From NCBI RefSeq assembly GCF_003122385.1, contig NZ_CP029255.1:1984001-2048000 (forward strand): a stretch of DNA of 64,000 nucleotides, given 5' to 3'. The position numbers were made by a program, and so were the translations under genes. Numbering within the stretch: the first letter of the stretch is position 1; every line of letters begins with the position of its first letter. The notes under the pieces were generated by a model. It was given only the letters and a program-made list of their open reading frames with translations. It did not search any database and was not told where the DNA came from. This DNA comes from Flavobacterium crocinum. GTDB taxonomy: Bacteria; Bacteroidota; Bacteroidia; Flavobacteriales; Flavobacteriaceae. Below, piece after piece: positions 1 through 8,069 of the stretch.

Positions 1-342
1 AAGTTTACTTTTACTTCTCGAAAGGGAAAGGTGATATTTACTAGTTTGAGTTATGAGTTGAGGTTTGAGTGTGAAGAGGATATTGAGAAATTTAAAGCGA
101 ATATTGAGCTTGCGAAATTTTTGAAGTTTAAGGGTTCCGGAGGGAAGTATTTTTTTAAATTGATGCTTGGTGATGTTCACTTTGCTACAAGTCGAAAATA
201 TAGTACAGAATTGCTTTTGCAAAAAGGAATAAAAGAAATTGTTACTTATTCTTCGCGATCAGAGATTTTGGATTTTTCTTCGAGTGAATCGATTTTTGGT
301 GATGATGAGGTTGAGGAGGAAATGGAGGAAGTAGCAGAATAA
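1..342 (+). CDS. Hypothetical protein, C-terminal part (cut by window edge)
   Basis: The reading frame is open from the first base of the window to the TAA at 340-342, so the gene probably begins upstream. A GTG at 31 could serve as a start for a 103-residue protein, but the in-frame codons before it look equally coding. The visible part has a mixed alpha/beta composition and a very acidic tail of Glu and Asp. A hairpin terminator follows directly. I do not recognise the family and suggest no function. Confidence 0.55.
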   Translation, partial: KFTFTSRKGKVIFTSLSYELRFECEEDIEKFKANIELAKFLKFKGSGGKYFFKLMLGDVHFATSRKYSTELLLQKGIKEIVTYSSRSEILDFSSSESIFGDDEVEEEMEEVAE

Positions 343-377
343 AAAAAAAGCGTTCGTAATTACGGACGCTTTTTTTT
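341..377 (+). terminator. Rho-independent terminator
   Basis: An 11-bp stem (349-359 with 360-370, one G-T pair) with almost no loop is followed by a run of eight T. It lies immediately after the stop codon of the first gene. Confidence 0.8.
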
Positions 378-406
378 GTTGTTTGTGATTAATGGAAAAA
401 TTAATC

Positions 407-438
407 ATAAAAAAAAACCATCTTCTAGAGATGGTTTT
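407..438 (-). terminator. Rho-independent terminator of the heptad-repeat lipoprotein
   Basis: The stem AAAACCATCT / AGATGGTTTT (414-423 with 429-438) has a 5-nt loop. On the minus strand it is followed by a T run, and it sits 26 bases after the lipoprotein stop codon. Confidence 0.8.
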
Positions 439-463
439 AAAATCGTTAGAAACTAAGTTCTAA

Positions 464-679
464 TTATTTTTTTACTTCTTCTACTTTAGCAGCAGCAGAA
501 TCAACTTTAGCAGCAGCAGAATCAACAGTTGCAGCAGCAGAATCAACAACAGCAGCAGCTGAATCAACAGCAACAGCAGCAGAATCTACAGCAGGAGCTT
601 CAGCAGCAGCGTCAGCTTTTTTACAAGATACAACAGTTAAAACAGCAACAACAGCTAAACTTAAAAATACTTTTTTCAT
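464..679 (-). CDS. Small Ala-rich lipoprotein with five heptad repeats
   Basis: This 71-residue protein begins with a lipoprotein signal peptide whose lipobox ends at Cys19 (TVVSC), so it should be lipid-anchored in the envelope. Residues 31-65 are five consecutive 7-residue units of the form VDSAAAx, followed by VEEVKK. The units are short enough to suggest a helical or coiled-coil rod, loosely reminiscent of the Lpp-type murein lipoprotein, though no homology is claimed. It is monocistronic, with its own -7 element and terminator. The partner is unknown. A second Ala/Lys-rich lipoprotein with a different repeat lies at 51.1-51.5 kb. Confidence 0.75.
   Translation of the reverse strand: MKKVFLSLAVVAVLTVVSCKKADAAAEAPAVDSAAVAVDSAAAVVDSAAATVDSAAAKVDSAAAKVEEVKK
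485..589 (-). repeat. 21-bp tandem repeat, five units, inside the lipoprotein gene
   Basis: Five in-frame 21-bp units encode VDSAAAx heptads (residues 31-65 of the lipoprotein). The units differ mainly in the seventh codon (A, V, T, K, K). Such a coding repeat can change copy number by slippage. Confidence 0.8.
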
Positions 680-716
680 CTTACTTTATTATAAAAGGTT
701 AATTATTAATTCGTGG

Positions 717-724
717 CAAAGATA
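717..724 (-). promoter_or_regulatory. -7 element (TATCTTTG) of the lipoprotein gene
   Basis: On the minus strand this is a perfect match to the Bacteroidota -7 consensus TANNTTTG, 37 bases upstream of the start codon. No TTG -33 box is visible at the usual distance. Confidence 0.5.
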
Positions 725-1015
725 TAAATTTTTTAATACGTAAAATATTTTTTCACTTTTTTTTTAAAATATTTTCCTTACTCACGATTATCTTATTTAT
801 CAAATAATATGCCAAAATAACAAAAATATTTTATATTATCGTATGTTTTGCTTAATTTATTTTTTGTTGAAAATTCTATTGGTGTTTTGGCTCTTTTGAT
901 TGAATTTTTTATGCTTTATTTTGTTTTTTGAGCGTTTTTATGAGTAATCATATTCGTGGAGAAAAAGTTTTAGTCAGTTTAATTTTCATAAAAACGTCTT
1001 CATTTGTTTTAAGAA
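725..1015. other. AT-rich intergenic stretch, nothing recognised
   Basis: Together with the lipoprotein promoter this makes about 335 bases without a gene, between the lipoprotein promoter and the end of waaA. It is very AT-rich with long T runs. I see no ORF, stable hairpin or tRNA. Confidence 0.5.
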
Positions 1016-2260
1016 TTAGGCTTTGAGGGGTGCGAAAACGGTTTTTACTATAGTTTCGGTTGCTCCTTTATTGTTTTGAATGAATGACTTACAAATTTTG
1101 CTTTTCTGTTCGTAGAAAGAATGATCGGAGAGTAGTTGGTTGAAAATGGTTTTTAATTCGTCTGAATTAGAGATGACAGAACACCCTTGTAATTCTACAA
1201 GAGAAACAGCTTCGGCGAAATTGGAATAATTTGGGCCAATTACAATTGGGATTCCAAATGTAGCCGGTTCTAAAATATTGTGTATCCCCGGGTTTCCAAA
1301 TCCACCTCCAACATAAGCGATAGTTCCGTAACTGTAGATTTTAGTTAAGATTCCAACAGTGTCAATAATAAAGACATTGTAAGTTGACAAGTCTTTGTTT
1401 TCTTTTTCCGAAAATAAAACAGTTGCTTTTGTAATTTGCGATTTAAGGTTCGCAATTTGATCTGCTTTGATATTGTGAGGGGCAATGATAAATTTTACAT
1501 TTTCAGGTGCCTGATTGATATATTCTGCAATTAAAACTTCATCTTTTGGCCAGGAGCTTCCAATTACAATTGTTTGCTGATTATTTTTAAAGTTTTCAAT
1601 ATAATCAAGTGAATTGTCTCTCTCTAAAATTGCAGCAACTCTGTCGAAACGCGTATCCCCGGAAACAATTACATTATTAAAACCAATGGCGCTAATTTTT
1701 TGTTTTGAGCTTTCATTTTGAACAAAGAAGTATGTGAAAGCCTTCAAAGCATTTCTGTAAAAGCCTCCGTACCATTTAAAAAACATTTGGCTGTCTCTGA
1801 AAATACCGGAAATCAAATAAGTTGGGGTTTTGCTTTTTTCTAATTCCTTTAAATAGTTTAACCAAAATTCATATTTAATAAAAAAAGCCAATTCCGGATG
1901 AACTAATTTTAAAAATCGTTTAGCATTGTTTTTAGTGTCTAAAGGAAGATAAATCGTAACATCGGCAACTGTGTTATTTTTACGCACTTCGTATCCGGAA
2001 GGTGAAAAAAAGGTTACAACTATTTTGTGTGAAGGATGTTTTTCTTTGATTTTTTCAATTACGGGAAGCCCTTGTTCATACTCACCAAGAGACGCGGCGT
2101 GAAACCAGATAGTTTTATCTCCTGCTTTTATTTTTTCTTCTAATATCGAAAAGACGTTTTTTCGGCCTTCAACAAAAAGCTTAATTTTCGGACTAAATAG
2201 CGCTGTAATTCTTAAGAAAAATCCTGCGATGTAAATGGTTAGGTTATATAAAAAAAGCAT
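1016..2260 (-). CDS. waaA: 3-deoxy-D-manno-octulosonic acid (Kdo) transferase
   Basis: The 414-residue protein matches the GT30 Kdo transferase family, which adds Kdo from CMP-Kdo to lipid A precursors at the inner face of the cytoplasmic membrane. Seen here are the N-terminal hydrophobic anchor (residues 1-20), the FHAASLGEYEQ motif near residue 54 that carries the family's catalytic acid, and the C-terminal donor-binding stretch GGGFGNPGIHNILEPATFG with the closing Glu. Length is normal for the family. It is divergent from the sugar aminotransferase at 2395, also a surface-polysaccharide-type gene. Confidence 0.92.
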   Translation of the reverse strand: MLFLYNLTIYIAGFFLRITALFSPKIKLFVEGRKNVFSILEEKIKAGDKTIWFHAASLGEYEQGLPVIEKIKEKHPSHKIVVTFFSPSGYEVRKNNTVADVTIYLPLDTKNNAKRFLKLVHPELAFFIKYEFWLNYLKELEKSKTPTYLISGIFRDSQMFFKWYGGFYRNALKAFTYFFVQNESSKQKISAIGFNNVIVSGDTRFDRVAAILERDNSLDYIENFKNNQQTIVIGSSWPKDEVLIAEYINQAPENVKFIIAPHNIKADQIANLKSQITKATVLFSEKENKDLSTYNVFIIDTVGILTKIYSYGTIAYVGGGFGNPGIHNILEPATFGIPIVIGPNYSNFAEAVSLVELQGCSVISNSDELKTIFNQLLSDHSFYEQKSKICKSFIQNNKGATETIVKTVFAPLKA

Positions 2261-2394
2261 GTAATAATTTTTGTGGCTAAATTACATTTCTTTCGACTAT
2301 TTTCATTGGTTTGAAGCTATTAATAACTATTTTTGTTCCTCCTTTTAGAGATTTCTGATAAAATAGAGTCTTTAATTTTAAACATTATTCAAAA

Positions 2395-3528
2395 ATGAAA
2401 AAAATACAAATGGTTGACTTAAAAAGTCAATACGAAAAAATAAAATCTACTGTAGACGCTTCAATTCAGGAAGTTTTAGATACTAATACTTACATCAACG
2501 GACCTTTGGTTCATCAGTTTCAAAAAAATCTCGAAGATTATTTAGGTGTTAAACACGTAATACCTTGTGCCAATGGTACAGATGCTTTGCAGATTGCGAT
2601 GATGGGACTGGATTTAAAACCGGGCGATGAAGTAATTACTGCCGATTTTACTTTTGCGGCTACTGTTGAGGTTATTGCGCTATTACAATTGACTCCGGTT
2701 TTGGTTGATGTTGATTTGCATAATATGAACATCGATATCGATGCGGTAAAAAAAGCAATCACCCCAAAAACAAAAGCAATTGTTCCAGTTCACTTATTTG
2801 GACGTGCAGCCAATATGGATGCCATTATGGAAATTGCCAAAGAGCATAATTTATATGTAATTGAGGATAATGCACAAGCAATTGGAGCTGATTATATTTC
2901 TAAATCGGGATCAAAAGTAAAAGTTGGAACAATTGGGCACGTTGCAGCGACTTCATTTTTTCCATCTAAAAACTTAGGTTGTTATGGAGACGGAGGAGCA
3001 ATTTTTACTAATGATGATAAATTGGCTCACATTATCCGCGGAATTGTAAACCACGGAATGTACGAGCGTTACCACCATGATGTTGTCGGAGTAAATTCTC
3101 GTTTAGATAGTATTCAGGCTGGAGTTTTAAATGCAAAATTGCCTTTATTGGATGAATATAATCAAGCACGTCGTTTGGCGGCTACAAAATATAATGCTGC
3201 TTTTTCCGGACATAAAAATATTATTACTCCTGAATTTGACGGAAATGAAAATGATCATGTTTTTCATCAATATGTTTTGAGAATTATTGATGCAGATCGT
3301 AATGCTTTAATGCAGCATTTGTTGGATAAAGGAATTCCTTGTGCCATTTATTATCCAATTCCGTTGCACTCTCAAAAAGCATATTTAGATCCTCGTTATA
3401 AAGAGGAGCAATTTCCGGTAACCAATCAGTTAGTGAAAGAAGTTATTGCTTTGCCAATGCATACAGAACTTGATGATGAACAAATTAAATTTATTGCGAA
3501 CTCAGTTTGGGAATTTTTAAATAAATAA
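2395..3528 (+). CDS. DegT/DnrJ/EryC1/StrS family PLP-dependent sugar aminotransferase
   Basis: The protein has 377 residues and the fold-type I aminotransferase pattern of enzymes that aminate nucleotide-linked keto-sugars for LPS, O-antigen or glycan synthesis. Visible motifs are the start MVDLKSQYE, the GTDALQ phosphate-binding turn, EDNAQAIGA with the PLP-contacting Asp, and the Schiff-base Lys (about K192) in FFPSKNLG. It is followed after 3 bases by an NTF2-like gene and then galE, so the three are probably cotranscribed. The exact sugar substrate cannot be read from the sequence. Confidence 0.9.
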   Translation: MKKIQMVDLKSQYEKIKSTVDASIQEVLDTNTYINGPLVHQFQKNLEDYLGVKHVIPCANGTDALQIAMMGLDLKPGDEVITADFTFAATVEVIALLQLTPVLVDVDLHNMNIDIDAVKKAITPKTKAIVPVHLFGRAANMDAIMEIAKEHNLYVIEDNAQAIGADYISKSGSKVKVGTIGHVAATSFFPSKNLGCYGDGGAIFTNDDKLAHIIRGIVNHGMYERYHHDVVGVNSRLDSIQAGVLNAKLPLLDEYNQARRLAATKYNAAFSGHKNIITPEFDGNENDHVFHQYVLRIIDADRNALMQHLLDKGIPCAIYYPIPLHSQKAYLDPRYKEEQFPVTNQLVKEVIALPMHTELDDEQIKFIANSVWEFLNK

Positions 3529-3531
3529 AAG

Positions 3532-3990
3532 ATGAGAAGAATAAGCTTTTTAATTTTAACGATATTTCTTCAGTTTTCTGTTTTTGCCCAAAAAGCAAAT
3601 TCTAAAGAAGAGAACGCTGTCAAAAGTCAGGTTGAAATTCTGCGTCAGGCAATGATTGATGCCGATGGAGTAAAATTAAAAGCACTAACTTCTGATCAGT
3701 TATCGTATGTTCATTCCAATGGTAATGTTCAAAATCAGGCTGAATTTATAGAGGGAATAGTCAGTAGAAAATCGAATTTTGTTTCTATTGATCTGCAAAA
3801 CCAGACTATAGCAATTCAGAATGATGTTGCGATTGTGCGACATGTTTTGGCAGCTCATACCAAAGATGACGGCATAGATAAAGATATAAAAATAGGAATA
3901 ATGTTGGTTTGGCAGAAACAAAAAAACAAATGGATTTTGATTGCCAGACAAGCTTATAAATTAACTACAAAACAAACAACCACAAAATGA
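3532..3990 (+). CDS. Secreted NTF2-like (DUF4440-type) protein
   Basis: This 152-residue protein has a signal peptide (cleavage near FAQKA, residue 20) and one domain resembling the SnoaL/DUF4440 cone fold: residues 30-150 include LRQAMIDADGVKLKALTSDQLSYVHSNG and a C-terminal KQKNKWILIARQAYKL strand. Such domains bind small hydrophobic ligands or act as enzymes of very varied kind, so no activity is assigned. It sits between the aminotransferase (3-base gap) and galE, whose ATG overlaps its stop codon (ATGA), which implies translational coupling. Confidence 0.8.
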   Translation: MRRISFLILTIFLQFSVFAQKANSKEENAVKSQVEILRQAMIDADGVKLKALTSDQLSYVHSNGNVQNQAEFIEGIVSRKSNFVSIDLQNQTIAIQNDVAIVRHVLAAHTKDDGIDKDIKIGIMLVWQKQKNKWILIARQAYKLTTKQTTTK

Positions 3991-5003
3991 AAGTATTAGT
4001 AACAGGAGGACTTGGATTTATTGGATCTCACACTGTAGTCGAATTGCAAAATGAAGGCTATGAAGTAGTGATTATCGATAATCTTTCTAACTCTTCAGAA
4101 GATGTTTTAAAAGGAATTACAGCCATTACAGGAAAAACGCCTTTATTTGAAAAAATTGATTTAAGAGAAAAAAGTGCCGTTCGGGATTTCTTTAAAAAGC
4201 ACAACGATGTTACCGGAGTTATTCATTTTGCAGCTTCAAAAGCAGTTGGTGAAAGTGTTGAACAACCTTTGTTGTATTATGAAAACAACATTAGCAGTTT
4301 AGTTTATTTATTGCAGGAATTACAGCAAAAACCTGAAGCAAGTTTTATTTTCAGTTCGTCTTGTACCGTTTATGGGCAGGCCGAAAAAATGCCAATTACA
4401 GAAGATGCTCCTGTTCAGGCAGCTATGTCTCCTTATGGGAACACAAAACAGATTGGAGAAGAAATTATCACAGATACTGCAAAAGTTACCAATATCAGCG
4501 CAATTTTATTGCGTTACTTTAATCCGGTTGGAGCACATGAATCTGTACAGATTGGAGAATTACCTTTAGGGGTTCCTCAAAATTTAGTTCCGTTTATTAC
4601 GCAAACCGGTGTAGGATTACGTCAGGAATTATCTGTTTTTGGAAACGATTATCCAACGCCTGATGGAACAGCTGTTCGCGATTATATTCATGTGGTTGAC
4701 TTGGCAAAAGCGCACGTAATTGCTTTGCAGCGTTTGTTAAACAAAAAGAATTTAGCAAAAGTCGAAACTTTCAATTTAGGAACAGGAAAAGGAAGTTCTG
4801 TCTTGGAAGTAATTCACAGTTTTGAAAAAGTAAGCGACAAAAAATTACCATATGTCATTAAGCCACGTCGTGAAGGTGATATTACTGAAGCATACGCAAA
4901 TACAGATAAGGCGAACAATGTCTTAGGATGGAAGGCTGAACTAAGTTTAGACGAAGCAATGGCAAGTGCCTGGAAATGGGAACAAAAAGTGAGGAATAAA
5001 TAA
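3987..5003 (+). CDS. galE: UDP-glucose 4-epimerase
   Basis: This 338-residue extended short-chain dehydrogenase interconverts UDP-glucose and UDP-galactose in the cytoplasm. The N-terminal NAD-binding GGLGFIGSH loop (residues 7-15), the SSSCTVYG strand, and the catalytic Y150-x3-K154 pair in SPYGNTKQ are all present, followed by the RYFNPVGAHES substrate-binding segment typical of GalE. Length is normal. It is the last gene of the operon with the aminotransferase and NTF2-like gene, and a terminator follows at 5030. Confidence 0.95.
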   Translation: MKVLVTGGLGFIGSHTVVELQNEGYEVVIIDNLSNSSEDVLKGITAITGKTPLFEKIDLREKSAVRDFFKKHNDVTGVIHFAASKAVGESVEQPLLYYENNISSLVYLLQELQQKPEASFIFSSSCTVYGQAEKMPITEDAPVQAAMSPYGNTKQIGEEIITDTAKVTNISAILLRYFNPVGAHESVQIGELPLGVPQNLVPFITQTGVGLRQELSVFGNDYPTPDGTAVRDYIHVVDLAKAHVIALQRLLNKKNLAKVETFNLGTGKGSSVLEVIHSFEKVSDKKLPYVIKPRREGDITEAYANTDKANNVLGWKAELSLDEAMASAWKWEQKVRNK

Positions 5004-5026
5004 TTTTTAATAAAATTATAAATTTT

Positions 5027-5066
5027 AAGATCCCAGATTATAGTAATATAGTTTGGGATTTTTTTT
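5027..5066 (+). terminator. Terminator after galE
   Basis: The stem ATCCCA / TGGGAT (5030-5035 with 5054-5059) leads into a T run. It is modest in stem length but well placed 25 bases after the stop. Confidence 0.6.
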
Positions 5067-5078
5067 AATGGCATTTTT

Positions 5079-5984
5079 ATGAAACAAAGTTTAGATTATA
5101 AATTAATTTTTGCCCTTGCAGCTGTTGGGATTATTTGGGGAACAACCTTTTTAGGAATTAGAGTTGCGGTTGAAACCATTCCGCCTTGGTTTGTAACTTC
5201 TATTCGTCAAGGATTGGCCGGATTAATTATGATGACGATTTTATTGTTCAAAAAGGAATTAGAATGGATTGGCTGGGAAAATTTTAAACAACAGCTTATT
5301 GCTTCGGTTTTAATGCTTGTAATTGCAAATGGTTTTACGACAATTGCAGAGCAAAATATCCCCAGTGGATTAGCATCAGTAATAAATGCGCTAACACCAA
5401 TTCTTATTTTTTTAGGAAGTATTCTGTTTGGATTGCAAAAAATGAGTTTAAAAGGTTTTTTAGGAGTAATTATTGGATTCTCAGGAGTAGTTTTTATCTT
5501 TAAAGATGGACTCGGATCATTTTTAGATGTTAATTATAGAACAGGAATGATGTTTATGGGATTTGCAATTTTAGCTTGGGCGGCAGGAACAATTTATACC
5601 AAAACGCATGCTAATAAATCGAAAAATATAACGCTCAATTTGTTTTACCAATTTACAATCGCATCTTGTATTCAGTTGGTCCTGGCTTCAATATTCTCAC
5701 CAAATCCGGATTTTAATTCCTGGAGTTCAAAGAGTATTTTCGCTGCATTGTATTTATCTGTTTTTGGTTCGGTGATTGCTTTTTTCTGTTATAATTATGC
5801 TTTAAAACATGTTACAGCGGTTCAGGTTTCGATTCTGTCCTATATCAATACAATAATCGCGGTTTTTTTAGGTTGGTTGCTTTTAGATGAAGTAATTACG
5901 GTTGATTTTATTATTGCTACAGCACTAATTATTTTGGGCGTTTTTATCGTAAATTATAAAAAGAAGGAAAAGAAAGCTTTGTAA
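5079..5984 (+). CDS. EamA-family (DMT superfamily) transporter
   Basis: This 301-residue integral membrane protein has about ten hydrophobic segments arranged as two EamA repeats. The family signature near the N-terminus, WGTTFLGIRVAVETIPPWF, and the second-repeat pattern FCYNYALKHVTAVQVSILSYINTIIAVFLGWLLLDE are both clear. Members export amino acids, purines or other small metabolites. The substrate cannot be determined from sequence. It stands alone between two terminator-bounded units. Confidence 0.88.
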   Translation: MKQSLDYKLIFALAAVGIIWGTTFLGIRVAVETIPPWFVTSIRQGLAGLIMMTILLFKKELEWIGWENFKQQLIASVLMLVIANGFTTIAEQNIPSGLASVINALTPILIFLGSILFGLQKMSLKGFLGVIIGFSGVVFIFKDGLGSFLDVNYRTGMMFMGFAILAWAAGTIYTKTHANKSKNITLNLFYQFTIASCIQLVLASIFSPNPDFNSWSSKSIFAALYLSVFGSVIAFFCYNYALKHVTAVQVSILSYINTIIAVFLGWLLLDEVITVDFIIATALIILGVFIVNYKKKEKKAL

Positions 5985-5987
5985 ATT

Positions 5988-6014
5988 TTGATTCAATTTA
6001 TTTTTTTAAATTTG
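5988..6014 (+). promoter_or_regulatory. Probable promoter of the toxin-antitoxin pair
   Basis: TTG (5988-5990), a 16-base spacer and TAAATTTG (6007-6014) fit the Bacteroidota consensus, with a spacer one base shorter than usual. The antitoxin ATG is 22 bases downstream. Confidence 0.5.
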
Positions 6015-6036
6015 TAAGAATTAAAAAGTAGGAATA

Positions 6037-6231
6037 ATGAGCTTGGAAAAAGAAAATAAAAAAGACGATAAGGTTGAAGAGCCTAGAGTCGAATATGAAA
6101 TTCAAAAACCAAAATTTAAAGGAATAGATCCTGAAACTTTTGATTTTGATGCCGAGTTTGCGAAAGGTTTAGCGCTAGAGGAAGCAAAGGCAGAAGCAAA
6201 AAGAAGGATTAGAGAATGGTGGGGAAAATAG
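6037..6231 (+). CDS. Putative antitoxin of a type II RelE/ParE module
   Basis: This 64-residue, highly charged protein ends in GLALEEAKAEAKRRIREWWGK. The same kind of C-terminal LEEAK...EWW helix is seen in small antitoxins encoded upstream of ParE-like toxins in Bacteroidota. The N-terminal half is acidic and probably disordered. Its last 16 bases overlap the start of the next gene, the coupling expected of an antitoxin-toxin pair. The call depends on the neighbour, which is clearly RelE/ParE-like once two frameshifts are allowed for. Confidence 0.6.
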   Translation: MSLEKENKKDDKVEEPRVEYEIQKPKFKGIDPETFDFDAEFAKGLALEEAKAEAKRRIREWWGK

Positions 6232-6540
6232 AAGTAGTTTTTACTCCATCAGTTATTAGTTATCTTGATGATTTGGTTTTAATCTTGTATAAAAAAGAAT
6301 ACTTTGGTTTTATAGAATCAGCTGAAAAATATGTTGATGATATTTATGATGCAGTTTCTGATAGAATTAAAAAATCTTCACATAAGAAAACTCAAAAACC
6401 TCTTAAGTACTTAGGTGCTGAGTATATTTTTTTAAGCCCAACGCGAGAACAACTTGGTATGCGTTTTTTGAAAAAAAAATCAAAATTATCTGATTACTGG
6501 AATTTTGAATAATTACAGTGAAGAAGCAAAAGAGTTATAA
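6216..6540 (+). pseudogene. RelE/ParE-family toxin gene with two single-base losses
   Basis: As written, the frame from the ATG at 6216 stops at 6512 and loses family resemblance after GAEYIF. If one T is restored to the run at 6427-6433, the next frame reads FFKPNARTTWYAFFEKK, the hallmark C-terminal strand of RelE/ParE toxins. If one A is restored to the run at 6472-6480, the protein continues NYLITGILNNYSEEAKEL and ends at 6540, directly before a terminator. The repaired length is 108 residues, normal for the family. Such toxins are mRNA endonucleases or gyrase poisons. As it stands the product should be inactive, unless the indels are sequencing errors. Confidence 0.75.
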
Positions 6541-6544
6541 AAAC

Positions 6545-6582
6545 AAAATCCTCATAAACAATTAGTTCATGAGGATTTTTTA
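6545..6582 (+). terminator. Terminator after the toxin gene
   Basis: The stem AAAATCCTCAT / ATGAGGATTTT (6545-6555 with 6569-6579) is followed by T residues. Its position just after 6540 supports the repaired toxin stop rather than the stop at 6512. Confidence 0.8.
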
Positions 6583-6630
6583 TGAATATAGTTTTTAACT
6601 GATCACTAAAAACTGAATACTGAACACTAA

Positions 6631-7503
6631 TTAAGCATTAGCTGTAGCAGCTTCTTTATCAATTTTATTAATCAATCCGGTTAAAACTTTTCCTGGACCA
6701 ACTTCAGTAAACAAAGTAGCGCCATCAGCAATCATTTGCTGTACAGACTGAGTCCATTTTACAGGAGCAGTTAATTGAATGATTAAGTTCTTTTTAATTT
6801 CAGCAGCATCAGAAACAGCATTTGCTGTAACGTTTTGGTAAACTGGACAGCTTGGAGTTGAGAAAGATGTTGCTTCGATTGCAGCAGCCAATTCTTCTCT
6901 TGCTGGTTCCATCATTGGAGAGTGGAAAGCACCTCCAACAGGTAAAATTAAAGCGCGTTTTGCTCCGGCTGCTTTCATCGCTTCACAAGCTTTTTCAACT
7001 GCTGAAGTTTCTCCCGAAATTACTAATTGTCCAGGGCAGTTGTAATTTGCAGGAACTACAACACCGTCGATAGAAGCGCAAACTTCTTCTACAACATTAT
7101 CAGCTAAACCTAAAACCGCGGCCATTGTAGATGGAGTGATTTCGCATGCTTTCTGCATCGCTAAAGCACGTTGAGAAACTAATTTTAAACCATCTTCAAA
7201 AGATAAAGTTCCGTTAGCAACCAAAGCTGAAAATTCACCTAATGAATGTCCTGCAACCATTTCCGGTTTGAAATCTTCTAAAGTTTTAGCTAAAATAACA
7301 GAATGTAAAAATACAGCTGGCTGGGTAACTTTAGTTTCTTTTAGTTCTTCGGCAGTACCTTCAAACATGATATCAGTGATTCTGAAGCCTAAAATTTCAT
7401 TGGCTTTTTCGAATAATTCTTTGGCTAAAGCCGAATTTTCATAAAGGTCTTTACCCATTCCTGTGAATTGCGCGCCTTGACCTGGAAATACGTATGCTTT
7501 CAT
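6631..7503 (-). CDS. fabD: Malonyl CoA-acyl carrier protein transacylase
   Basis: The 290-residue enzyme transfers the malonyl group from CoA to ACP to supply fatty acid elongation. It begins AYVFPGQGAQFTGMGKDLY, has the nucleophile motif GHSLGEFSA with Ser87, and the GAFHSPMM motif near residue 195 with the catalytic His. Length is slightly short but within range of bacterial FabD. It is not in a fab cluster here; its upstream neighbour on the same strand is a DUF983 gene, 73 bases away. Confidence 0.95.
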   Translation of the reverse strand: MKAYVFPGQGAQFTGMGKDLYENSALAKELFEKANEILGFRITDIMFEGTAEELKETKVTQPAVFLHSVILAKTLEDFKPEMVAGHSLGEFSALVANGTLSFEDGLKLVSQRALAMQKACEITPSTMAAVLGLADNVVEEVCASIDGVVVPANYNCPGQLVISGETSAVEKACEAMKAAGAKRALILPVGGAFHSPMMEPAREELAAAIEATSFSTPSCPVYQNVTANAVSDAAEIKKNLIIQLTAPVKWTQSVQQMIADGATLFTEVGPGKVLTGLINKIDKEAATANA

Positions 7504-7560
7504 TTGTCTAATTTAATTTTTTACTTTTTTTAAAATTGAAAATTAGTTTCAATTGGTGCG

Positions 7561-7568
7561 CAAAAGTA
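7561..7568 (-). promoter_or_regulatory. -7 element (TACTTTTG) of fabD
   Basis: A perfect TANNTTTG match lies 57 bases upstream of the fabD ATG on the minus strand, in the gap after the DUF983 gene. No clear TTG -33 box is present. Confidence 0.45.
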
Positions 7569-7576
7569 CTATTTTT

Positions 7577-7939
7577 TTAGCTTGTATAATCCTTAAACAT
7601 ATAAATCCATGCTAATCTTGAAAATCTCAGATTAAAGGGAGTGAATAAAACAATTGCAGCGACGATGATTGGAAAGATTCTGAAATCAAAATTCTTTTCA
7701 AAGAAAAACTGTGCAATACAATACGTTGCAATTCCCTGAGCTACGGTTAATCCGTAGTTTACGTACATGGCACCAAAGAAATAACCAGGCTCTTTTTGGA
7801 ATTTATAATGGCAGTGACTGCAGTATTCATTCATTTTTGGAAAGCTGAAATTCAGAAAAATGTTTTTATCTGTAAATACTTTTCCTTTGTGACAAACAGG
7901 ACATTCGTTTCTAAAAATATGAGTTAGTGCGTGTGACAT
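7577..7939 (-). CDS. DUF983 family membrane protein
   Basis: The 120-residue protein has two CxxC-like metal-binding pairs near the N-terminus (CPVCHKGKVF and YCSHCHYKF), then the PGYFFGAMYVNYG motif and two transmembrane segments. This is the layout of DUF983, a family of unknown function often annotated as a zinc-ribbon inner membrane protein in Alphaproteobacteria and Bacteroidota. A TACCTTTG -7 element lies 24-31 bases upstream at 7963-7970. Function is unknown. Confidence 0.85.
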   Translation of the reverse strand: MSHALTHIFRNECPVCHKGKVFTDKNIFLNFSFPKMNEYCSHCHYKFQKEPGYFFGAMYVNYGLTVAQGIATYCIAQFFFEKNFDFRIFPIIVAAIVLFTPFNLRFSRLAWIYMFKDYTS

Positions 7940-8069
7940 GATCTTGTTATTTTTTGTTTATACAAAGGTAAATCAGAGTTTTATAAAAGTCTTTTTTATA
8001 TCTTCGCTTATTATAGCACAATAAGGACATTTTGTTTTAAATTTCAAAGAATAAATTCCAAATTCCAAA

